A DNA stretch of 64,000 nucleotides from Micromonospora sp. HM5-17. GTDB lineage: Bacteria; Actinomycetota; Actinomycetes; Mycobacteriales; Micromonosporaceae. Made by a program: the position numbers and the translations under genes. Every line of letters begins with the position of its first letter. Position 1 is the first letter of the stretch. The stretch covers positions 1 to 64,000 of the forward strand of contig NZ_RJWA01000009.1 of NCBI RefSeq assembly GCF_003762835.1, written 5' to 3'. A model generated the notes under the pieces. That model was not told the origin of the DNA. It searched no databases and worked only from the letters and a program-made list of their open reading frames with translations. Shown here piece after piece: positions 55,618-64,000 of this stretch.

Positions 55618-55905
55618 TCAGCCCTCGGGACGGTTGAGCAGACCGACCGCGATCGCGTGCACCGCGTCGAGATCCGCCGGGTCGGCGAGCGTGGCCCGTC
55701 CGCCGGTGACGACGTACCACTCGGCGGCGTCCTTGTACTGCACCCGGAGCACGACCTGGCCCGAGCGCAGCTCGGTACGGAGCGTCAGCTCACCGGTCAC
55801 CACCCCGACCTCGTCGGTCATCACCCCGCCCGGTCCGGCGGTGATGTCGGTGGTCCGGCTCGCCGTCACGTCCCCGTCGGCGGGCGGGGTCCCGGTATCG
55901 GTCAT
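55618..55905 (-). CDS. Small protein coupled to HNH lipoprotein
   Basis: A 95-residue, acidic, cytoplasmic-looking protein without a recognised family. It has GELTLRTELRSGQVVLRVQYKDAAEWYVVTGG and then LDAVHAIAVGLLNRP, probably one α/β domain. Its ATG (55905) shares one base with the stop of the HNH gene (TGATG), and GGGGAGTTG precedes it. It may be an immunity-type or housekeeping partner; no direct evidence. Confidence 0.75.
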   Translation of the reverse strand: MTDTGTPPADGDVTASRTTDITAGPGGVMTDEVGVVTGELTLRTELRSGQVVLRVQYKDAAEWYVVTGGRATLADPADLDAVHAIAVGLLNRPEG

Positions 55906-56552
55906 CAACAACTCCCCAGCATGTCGCGGAGCGCCGCCTTCTCGGCATCGGTCACGGAGAGACGCCAGTAGTGCTTGACCGCGATCCAGTCCTTGGCGTA
56001 CCGGCACCAGTCGTTCCGGTTCGGCGGCTTCCACTGGGACGGATCCTGGTCGCCCTTCGCCCGGTTCGACGTCTTCGACACCGCGAAGAGCTGGGGCCGG
56101 TCAAGATCGTTGGCGAAGTCCCCCCGCTTCGCGTCGTTCCACTTGTTCGCACCCGACCGCCACGCGTTCGCCAACGGCACCATGTGGTCGATGTCCACGT
56201 CGGCGGGGTCGGTGAGGGTGCGGTCGTCGTACCGGCTGACCCAACGGCCCCCGACCACGTTGCAGCCCGAGAGCCTGATGTCGGCGCCGTCCCGTTGCAG
56301 GACGGTGTCACGGACGTCGCAGTTCTTGCCAACGTCGCGCCAGTGCGGGAACCGGTCGCGGCTGTATCCCCGCATCGAACCGGCCGATGCCACGGTGAGT
56401 TCTGCGAGCTGCTCCTGCGGCCCGGCGGAACCGGCCGGTCGTGGCGGCAACGTGTCCCCGGAGCCGCAGCCGGCGGCGGCGAGGACGAGGGTCACCGCGG
56501 TCAGGGCGGCACATCCTTGCCACGCGCGTGATCTGGTACTGAAGAACGGCAC
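55905..56552 (-). CDS. HNH nuclease lipoprotein (GmrSD C-terminal/DUF1524-like)
   Basis: About 215 residues. Lipobox LAAAGC after a signal peptide, then a DUF1524-like HNH domain: VDIDHMVPLANAWRSGANKWN, followed by RGDFANDLDRPQLFAVSKTSNRAKGDQ and WKPPNRNDWCRYAKDWI. The catalytic His and Asn pattern of HNH is intact and four Cys could be disulfides. Export to the cell surface suggests cutting DNA outside the cell. Start uncertain: GTG 56552 is preferred over GTG 56588. Confidence 0.85.
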   Translation of the reverse strand: MPFFSTRSRAWQGCAALTAVTLVLAAAGCGSGDTLPPRPAGSAGPQEQLAELTVASAGSMRGYSRDRFPHWRDVGKNCDVRDTVLQRDGADIRLSGCNVVGGRWVSRYDDRTLTDPADVDIDHMVPLANAWRSGANKWNDAKRGDFANDLDRPQLFAVSKTSNRAKGDQDPSQWKPPNRNDWCRYAKDWIAVKHYWRLSVTDAEKAALRDMLGSC

Positions 56553-56646
56553 GATTCCAGCTTGCGGGGTGTCGATCGGACAGGGCACCCGGACGAGGTT
56601 CCGGCGTTTCGCGGCATCTTACGCCCCGGCCGGGAAGAGTGACACT

Positions 56647-58137
56647 GTGAGTGATTCTCCAGCGCCGCTGCGGCTGACCAGTACCGCCGGTCGGGGCACC
56701 CTGCTCGCCGCGGTGGTCGCCTCCGGGATGGTCTTCCTCGACGCGACCGTCGTCAACGTCGCACTGCCGCACCTCGGCGCCGAACTGCGTGCCAGCACCG
56801 CCGGTCTGCAATGGACGCTGAACGGCTACCTGCTGACGCTGGCCGCCTTCGTCCTGCTCGGTGGGGCCGTCGGGGACCGGCTCGGCCGGCGGCGGGTCTT
56901 CCTCGTCGGCGTACTGGCCTTCACCGCGGCGTCGGTGCTCTGCGGCGCGGCGCAGCACATCGGGTGGCTGATCGCGGCCCGGTTCCTGCAGGGGCTCGGC
57001 GGCGCCCTGCTGACCCCCGGCTCCCTCGCCCTGCTGCAGTCGAGCTTCCACCCCGACGACCGAGGCCGGGTGATCGGCGCCTGGTCCGGGCTGGCCGGAG
57101 TCTCCACCGCCCTCGGCCCCTTCCTCGGTGGGTGGCTCATCGACACCCTCTCCTGGCGGTGGATCTTCTTTCTGAACCTGCCGCTCGCCGCGGTCGTACT
57201 GGTCGCCACGCTGCGCTGGACCCCGGAGAGTCGTGCCGACGCGCCACCCGCCCGGTTCGACGTGGCCGGCGCCCTGCTCGGCGCGCTGGGCCTGGCCGGC
57301 ATCACGTACGCGCTCGTGGAGGCCGACCAGCTCGGGGGCGGTGCCGTGCCGGTAATGGTGGCGGCGCTCCTCGGCGTGGCCGCCTCGGTGCTGTTCGTGC
57401 TCGTCGAACACCGGCGCGGGGAACGGGCGACGCTGCCGCCAGCGCTCTTCACCGACCGGCTCTTCGGGGTGCTGAACGTCTACACCGTGCTGGTCTACGC
57501 CGCGCTCGGCGGGCTCACCTTCTTCTTCTCGATCTACCTACAGAACGTCGTGGGTTTCTCGGCCCTGGCGACCGGGCTGGCGACCCTGCCGATGACCCTC
57601 CTGCTGCTGGTCGGCTCGGCCCGCTCCGGGGCGCTGGCCGCCCGGATCGGCCCCCGGCCCCAGCTCACCGCCGGGCCGGTCCTGGCCGCCGCCGGGCTGC
57701 TGCTGCTCCGCGAGGTCCGACGCGGAGCCTCGTACTGGACCGACGTTCTGCCGGGGATCGGACTCTTCGGGCTCGGCATGACCCTGGTGGTGGCCCCGTT
57801 GACCGCCTCGGTGCTGGCCGCCGCGCCGGACCGGTTCGCCGGTGCCGCCAGCGGACTCAACAACGCGGCCTCGCGAGTCGGCGGGCTGCTCGCCGTCTCC
57901 GGACTGCCGCTGCTGGTCGGCCTCTCCGGCGGCGGCTACCGGGTGTCCGGGGATCTCGCCCCGGCGTACCGGGCCGCGCTGCTCTGGTGCGCCGGGCTGA
58001 TGCTCGCGGGTGCGCTCCTGGCCGCGGTCCTGGTGCACCGCCCCGGGCGCCCGCCGCAACGCTCCCGGCCCTGTCCGGGACTGCCGGCGCCGCTGCACCC
58101 CGAGCCGGGCCCGGTCGGCCGCCCCGGCGACCGGTAG
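56647..58137 (+). CDS. MFS transporter, DHA2 (14-helix) drug exporter type
   Basis: A 496-residue membrane protein with 14 predicted helices. Motifs: FLDATVVNVALPHLGAEL (DHA2 motif D1), LGGAVGDRLGRRRVF (motif A), RFLQGLGGALLTPGSLALL (motif C-like) and SGLAGVSTALGPFLGG. The GTG at 56647 follows GGAAGAG. It is expected to export drugs or metabolites by proton exchange; the substrate is unknown. Divergent from the HNH lipoprotein. Confidence 0.92.
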   Translation: MSDSPAPLRLTSTAGRGTLLAAVVASGMVFLDATVVNVALPHLGAELRASTAGLQWTLNGYLLTLAAFVLLGGAVGDRLGRRRVFLVGVLAFTAASVLCGAAQHIGWLIAARFLQGLGGALLTPGSLALLQSSFHPDDRGRVIGAWSGLAGVSTALGPFLGGWLIDTLSWRWIFFLNLPLAAVVLVATLRWTPESRADAPPARFDVAGALLGALGLAGITYALVEADQLGGGAVPVMVAALLGVAASVLFVLVEHRRGERATLPPALFTDRLFGVLNVYTVLVYAALGGLTFFFSIYLQNVVGFSALATGLATLPMTLLLLVGSARSGALAARIGPRPQLTAGPVLAAAGLLLLREVRRGASYWTDVLPGIGLFGLGMTLVVAPLTASVLAAAPDRFAGAASGLNNAASRVGGLLAVSGLPLLVGLSGGGYRVSGDLAPAYRAALLWCAGLMLAGALLAAVLVHRPGRPPQRSRPCPGLPAPLHPEPGPVGRPGDR

Positions 58138-58185
58138 CGGAGGTGTGGGGCCGGACGTTCCGGGCGACGGAACGGAAAGAACCTC

Positions 58186-59787
58186 TCATCGTTTCCGGAC
58201 CAGCTCCAACACCCGGATACGGGGAAATTCCGCGACCCGTGCCACGGTGAAGCGGTCCCGCAGCAGCTGACCCCGGGCACCGGGCTCCCGATCCAGCGGG
58301 TTCGCACCACCCCGGACGGTGACCAGCCAGATCCGCTGCACGTCACCGAGACACTCGGCCGAGCGGGGGCACTCCCGGTCGTGGTACCAGCCCCGTTCCC
58401 GGGCGGGCACCGCCAGGAAGACGTCGATCGGCCGGGGGTGGTGGCGGAGTTCGTACGCGATGGCCCGGCGCAGGTACCGGTACCCGCTGTACGCGATCCC
58501 GTCGCCCGGCCGGGCCTCGGCACGGATGAAAATGGCGACCTGTCGGAACGCGTACTCGTCCTCGACCAGGTCGTGTCGGACCGCCCGGTGTTCGGGCAGA
58601 CCGAACCCGACCGCCACGGCCACCGCGACCGCCCCGGCCAGCACCGACCGCAGCACCGGCCGGCGCAGCGGTGCCGTGGCGGGCGTGCCCAGCCGGGCGA
58701 CGAACAGCGTTCCCGCGGCAGCCAGCAGCACCCAGGCCGGCATGGTGAACAGCAGGTAGCGGGGGTAGAAGATCTGCATCTGGTCGGAGACCAGGTAGGC
58801 CGTCACCGGTGCGGGCAGCGCCCAGGCGGCCAACGCCAGGCCGGGCCAGCGGGAGACCGCGAGCCCGGCGAGCGCCAGGCAACCCAGCACGGTCGCCACC
58901 TCCCGGCCGCCGAGAAGGGCGCCCGGCAGGCGGAGCAGGTCCAACGGCTCGGGGCGGGGGATCCAGTCGATCTGGTGGCGCTGCTGGCCGGCCTGATAGA
59001 CGAGGGGCGCCACCACGACGCACCCGGCGGCGGCCGCCACCAGCCACGAGCGGAACAGCCGAAGCACGGTCCGGCGCTCGTGGGCCCGTACCTCGGCGAG
59101 CAGTAGAACCGCGTGGGCGGCGAGCACGGCGAGGGCGACCAGGTGGCTCAGGCCCACCGCGGCGACCCCGAGGGCATAGCCTGCCCAGCGCCACCGGCCC
59201 GGCCGGTCGACGGCACGGAGCAGGAGCAGCGTGGCGCCGATCGTGACCGCGACGGTCTGGGCGTAGGGGCGGGCCTCGGCGGCGTACCGGGAGACGGTCG
59301 GCAGGACGGCGAAGAGCAGCCCGGCGACCAGCCCGGTCGGGGCGTCGTAGAGCCGGCGGCCGAGGAGCGCGAGCAGGGCCGCCGCGACCGACATCCACAG
59401 CAGCGACGGAAACCGGAGCGCGAACGCGGAGTCGCCGAAAACGGCCGTCCAGATCCGCAGGTAGCCGTAGTACGGCGCGAAGACGATGTCGACGTTGCGG
59501 AGCAGCGCGACCAGTTCGGGGATGGTCAGTTGGGTCGTGGCCCACCAGGTCGCGTGCTCGTCCCGCCACAGTTGGCGGTCGCCGAGCCCCACGAGCCCGC
59601 AGACCAGGGTCAGGAGCGCCGGTGCGCCCGCGACCAGCAGTGACGCGGATCGGCGCTGCCCACGCCCGGATCGGCCGGCAGCCGGCGCGGCGGGCGGGGT
59701 GGAGTCCTCCGATCCGGAGGGTGCCGAAACGGGGACGTCGGCGCTGTCACGGTCGGTCTTCCGTCCCCGCACGGCGCCGCTCGGCAT
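58186..59787 (-). CDS. PMT/GT39-like polytopic membrane glycosyltransferase
   Basis: A 533-residue protein with a 45-residue disordered N-terminus and about 11 helices. After the first helix comes LWRDEHATWW, the Asp-Glu motif of GT-C (PMT_2-like) mannosyl- and arabinosyltransferases. AAEARPYAQTVAVT and a C-terminal extracytoplasmic domain (after residue 400) also fit. Such enzymes use polyprenyl-phosphate sugars. The acceptor is unknown. Confidence 0.85.
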   Translation of the reverse strand: MPSGAVRGRKTDRDSADVPVSAPSGSEDSTPPAAPAAGRSGRGQRRSASLLVAGAPALLTLVCGLVGLGDRQLWRDEHATWWATTQLTIPELVALLRNVDIVFAPYYGYLRIWTAVFGDSAFALRFPSLLWMSVAAALLALLGRRLYDAPTGLVAGLLFAVLPTVSRYAAEARPYAQTVAVTIGATLLLLRAVDRPGRWRWAGYALGVAAVGLSHLVALAVLAAHAVLLLAEVRAHERRTVLRLFRSWLVAAAAGCVVVAPLVYQAGQQRHQIDWIPRPEPLDLLRLPGALLGGREVATVLGCLALAGLAVSRWPGLALAAWALPAPVTAYLVSDQMQIFYPRYLLFTMPAWVLLAAAGTLFVARLGTPATAPLRRPVLRSVLAGAVAVAVAVGFGLPEHRAVRHDLVEDEYAFRQVAIFIRAEARPGDGIAYSGYRYLRRAIAYELRHHPRPIDVFLAVPARERGWYHDRECPRSAECLGDVQRIWLVTVRGGANPLDREPGARGQLLRDRFTVARVAEFPRIRVLELVRKR

Positions 59788-60006
59788 CGATGCTCCTCGC
59801 CCTCGTCGGTCCGTACGCCATCATCGTGGTCGATGTTATGAGCGTACGGTGACGCGGAGAAGCGATCACGGCGCGTGAAGATTACGCACCCCTGCCAAGG
59901 GGGGCGATTGGTACGGGTCGCACCGGGGCGACCGAGGTGGCGGCGCCCTCGGGTCGTGTGGGATGCGCGGGCCGGCCGGGGTCACCGGCCGGCCCGCGCC
60001 GCCGAC
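59788..60006. other. Spacer between GT39-like gene and leuA (219 bp)
   Basis: Contains the GT39-like gene's 5' flank and the leuA terminator at 59965-59999. No gene seen. Confidence 0.4.
59965..59999 (-). terminator. Terminator of leuA
   Basis: A perfect 15-bp stem: GCGCGGGCCGGCCGG (59965-59979) and CCGGCCGGCCCGCGC (59985-59999) with a 5-nt loop, directly downstream of the leuA stop on the minus strand. Confidence 0.82.
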
Positions 60007-61980
<1,974 letters not shown>

Positions 61981-62164
61981 ATTCGGGACCTTACGCGTTC
62001 TGCCTGCCGACCGGGAAGCGTAGTCCGCAATATGGGAAGTGCCCAGGTCGCGGCACCTGTCCGCCGCCCCGCGCCGCTCGGCTGACGGCGTACTGCCGGC
62101 CCGCGAGGCCCGCGTCGGGGAGACGGACCGGGCGTCCCGGCATCGCCGCCGACCGGATCGGCGC

Positions 62165-62710
62165 TCAGCCCAGCATCAGCTCGGCGACCGGGCGACGCTG
62201 GCGTAGCCCGACCTCCCGGACCCGCAGATCCTCGGGGAGCGAGTACGGGTCGCCGAGCCGGCCGATCGCGACCACGACGTGGGGGTGTACCTCCGGCGGA
62301 AGGTCCAGGTCCGCGCGGAGGCCCGCCTCGTCGAACGCGGCGGTCTGGCGTACGTGCAGCCGCAGCGAGGTGGCCTGGACCGTCAGGTGGGCCACGGCCT
62401 GGCCGAGGTCGTACGCGGCGTACGTCAGCGGGGCGCCGACCGCATCGGCGGTGACGTGCGCCGCGAGCAGCAGTGCCGAGGCCCGACCGGCCCACCGTTG
62501 GTCGGCCGGGGAGACGTTGGTCAGGATCCGCTTGTACGCCTCGTCGTCGCGCCGGCCGAGCAGGAAGCGCCACGGCTGGCTGTTGCCGTGGGAGGGAGCC
62601 CAGCGGGCCGCCTCAAGCAGCGACGCCACCTCGGCGTCGGTCAGCTCGGCGATCGGGTTGAAGGCGTGTGGACTCCATCGGGCCGCCAGTAACGGAGAGA
62701 GCTGGGCCAT
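62165..62710 (-). CDS. Nitroreductase family protein
   Basis: A 181-residue FMN-dependent oxidoreductase: SPLLAARWSPHAF, AARWAPSHGNSQPWRFLL (the FMN-binding SxxNxQPW region) and YDLGQAVAHLTVQATSLRLHVRQ. The length is typical of the smaller group. Start ATG 62710 (MAQLSP) rather than the longer GTG/ATG upstream. The natural substrate is unknown. Confidence 0.9.
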   Translation of the reverse strand: MAQLSPLLAARWSPHAFNPIAELTDAEVASLLEAARWAPSHGNSQPWRFLLGRRDDEAYKRILTNVSPADQRWAGRASALLLAAHVTADAVGAPLTYAAYDLGQAVAHLTVQATSLRLHVRQTAAFDEAGLRADLDLPPEVHPHVVVAIGRLGDPYSLPEDLRVREVGLRQRRPVAELMLG

Positions 62711-62788
62711 GGTGTCGAGTGTGCCGTATCGGCCAGGATGTCCGTTCGGCGGGGTCACCTGACGTGATCGGACACACCCGTACCGTGA

Positions 62789-63874
62789 TCAACTGGTGGG
62801 CTCGGTCGGAGCGGCGATCGACAGCGGGACGCGGTCGACCAGCGGTCCGGGCAGCGCGATCGTCGCGGGCGCGGGCGCCGGCGCGCCGACCAGGCGGAGG
62901 TCACCGGCGGGGAGCCGGGCGGCCGTGAGCGTGCCGTCGGGTTCGTAGCAGTAGATGCCGGGGTCCAGCGGCGGGCTGACCGACGCGGACGTGACGTCGA
63001 CGGCGAAGCAGTGGCCGCGGGCGCCGGCCAGCTCGGCCGTCGAGACCGCGAGCGGTGCCTGGCGGTCGGTGAAGACCTCGGGCCAGTCGGTGAAGAGGTG
63101 CTGGAGCCGTGGGTCGATACCGGGGTCGAGCGGCTGTCCCAGGCCGGCCACCCGTACGCAGCCGGCCGGATCGGGGCTGCCCGCCGAGGCGAGCTGGCAC
63201 TGGAAGAGGCCCTCGGCGGTCTGTGCCATCGACACGTCGGCCTGGCCGCCGAGTGCCCCGCCGGGGATGTCCACCCGCCACGAGCCGTCCATGGCCCGGG
63301 TGACCGAGATCGTGCGGTCCGGCCCGTCGGCGACCGAGAGGACGTACGTCGCGACCAGCCGGCGGTCCTGGGCAGCGGCGGCGTACGCCGCGAGCTGGTC
63401 GCGCGGCTCGGTCGGCGGCGCCGGGACGCCGGGAGTGGTCGGCGGCACCGTCGGCGTCCCGCTTCCGCAGCCGGCCGGCGCGGCCACCGCGGTGAACAGG
63501 AACAGGCCGAGCGCGCCCCGGACGACCAGGAAGCGGCGCCGCCGGCCGCGGGTCAGGGCGGCGGCCAGCCCGCGTGCGTGACCGGCGGCCGTGCCCCGGT
63601 CCGCGACCGTGGAGTGGCCCCTGGCCGTGCCCCGGTCCGTGACCGTGGGGCAGACCGCGGTCGTACTGCGGTCCGTGACCGTTGGGTGGGCCGCGGCCGT
63701 GCCGTCGCCCGGGGGAGTCGTGTGCCCTGCCGGAGCCTCGGGGTGGGGAGGACCACCACCGGGCCGCCCGAGCCTGCCGAGGCGTGCGGGGAAACGGCAC
63801 GTGATTCCGGGCACAGGCCGACCGCTGACCCGCCGGGGGTGAACGGCGGGGTGAGGAGGACTCACGGGGCGCAT
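62789..63874 (-). CDS. Hypothetical lipoprotein with tandem-repeat N-terminus
   Basis: Up to 361 residues. The N-terminal 100 are Pro/Arg/Thr-rich and contain three 12-residue repeats (TVTDRSTTAV, TVTDRGTARG, TVADRGTAAG type). Then come a basic stretch (RGRRRRF), a helix (LVVRGALGLFLFTAVAA) and a lipobox-like APAGC. The extracytoplasmic remainder has QLAAYAAAAQDRRLVATYVLSV and CQLASAGSPDPAGC. No family recognised. If the real start is nearer the helix, the repeats are non-coding; ATG 63874 has GGAGAATGG upstream. Confidence 0.6.
   Translation of the reverse strand: MRPVSPPHPAVHPRRVSGRPVPGITCRFPARLGRLGRPGGGPPHPEAPAGHTTPPGDGTAAAHPTVTDRSTTAVCPTVTDRGTARGHSTVADRGTAAGHARGLAAALTRGRRRRFLVVRGALGLFLFTAVAAPAGCGSGTPTVPPTTPGVPAPPTEPRDQLAAYAAAAQDRRLVATYVLSVADGPDRTISVTRAMDGSWRVDIPGGALGGQADVSMAQTAEGLFQCQLASAGSPDPAGCVRVAGLGQPLDPGIDPRLQHLFTDWPEVFTDRQAPLAVSTAELAGARGHCFAVDVTSASVSPPLDPGIYCYEPDGTLTAARLPAGDLRLVGAPAPAPATIALPGPLVDRVPLSIAAPTEPTS
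63597..63704. repeat. Three tandem 36-bp repeats
   Basis: Copies at 63597-63632, 63633-63668 and 63669-63704, each starting CGGTCCG(C/T)GACCGT. They are exact in length (12 codons) and diverged in the second half. They lie inside the lipoprotein reading frame and keep it open, so copy number could change without frameshift. Confidence 0.8.
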
Positions 63875-64000
63875 CCGGCCATTCTCCGGGCGAATCGCCG
63901 AACCAGGTGGTCAGCCCAGTTGCCGTCGCGTGTCGGGCCGGCGGTCCGGACCGCCGGCCCGGACCGCCGGTGGCCGGGTCGCCGTACCGGCGCCCGGACG
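63875..64000. other. Right window end, no gene seen
   Basis: GC-rich sequence upstream of the lipoprotein gene with GGCGGTCCGGA/TCCGGACCGCC-type complementary words near 63940-63970. It may be the end of the neighbouring unit's terminator. Confidence 0.3.

Noticed and set aside
63597-63704. CRISPR-like repeat array
   Set aside because: Direct tandem units without spacers, lying in a coding frame.

Overview
The window is about 72% GC and reads as chromosomal DNA of a high-GC actinobacterium. It is most likely a member of the Micromonosporaceae (inference). The supporting signs are the order tRNA-Ser / SRP RNA / dnaX / ybaB / recR, tadA overlapping a tRNA-adenosine-deaminase-associated gene, a TipAS-type MerR regulator, DUF397 and DUF5753 genes, an actinobacterial long-form leuA with a leucine leader peptide, many leaderless starts, and strong GC-rich terminators. 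Most of it is ordinary core and conserved-accessory content, with one small degenerate island.

Layout. 0.1-9 kb: secreted trypsin-like protease, a large VanW-domain wall protein, a secreted ExeM-type nuclease fused to a 5'-nucleotidase, and an unknown protein with a DUF218-like look. 9-15 kb: an orphan, divergent MurD ligase; then a TetR regulator whose palindromic operator sits between its own -35 and -10, followed by a heterodimeric ABC exporter. 15.3-19.3 kb: accessory island with a HAD-like protein, a DddA-like (SCP1.201-type) cytidine deaminase toxin overlapping an Imm1 immunity gene, a DUF397 gene, an SDR/HxlR divergent pair, and a broken DUF5753 gene. 19.3-32.8 kb: MerR-TipAS/VOC pair, DUF885 hydrolase, LysR/PLP-dehydratase/EamA group, PHP phosphoesterase, M48 protease, prephenate dehydrogenase, M23 lipoprotein, small membrane and small basic proteins, and tadA with an unusual internal linker. 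A cluster of three DnaA boxes follows tadA.

32.9-38.8 kb: two-component system, small lipoprotein, and a MacAB-like efflux set (adaptor, ATPase, permease). 39-44.8 kb: purine nucleoside phosphorylase, tRNA-Ser(CGA), small basic protein, DUF3152 putative metalloprotease, unknown membrane-anchored protein, a relic of a P-type ATPase N-terminus, FG-GAP repeat protein, and tRNA-Ser(GGA). 44.8-49 kb: SRP RNA and dnaX-ybaB-recR. 49.3-55.5 kb: complete dpp/opp-type peptide ABC operon. 55.6-64 kb: HNH lipoprotein with a small overlapping partner, DHA2 MFS exporter, PMT/GT39-like membrane protein, leuA with leader peptide leuL, nitroreductase, and a repeat-bearing lipoprotein.

Most noteworthy: the deaminase toxin/Imm1 cassette, the MurD homologue whose glutamate/ATP-site motifs differ from canonical MurD (candidate MurD2, L-glutamate-adding), the DnaA-box cluster, the tadA insertion, and the split or decayed DUF5753-DUF397 module. 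No insertion sequence, phage, CRISPR array or biosynthetic cluster was seen. All family calls are from reading motifs; no database search was run.
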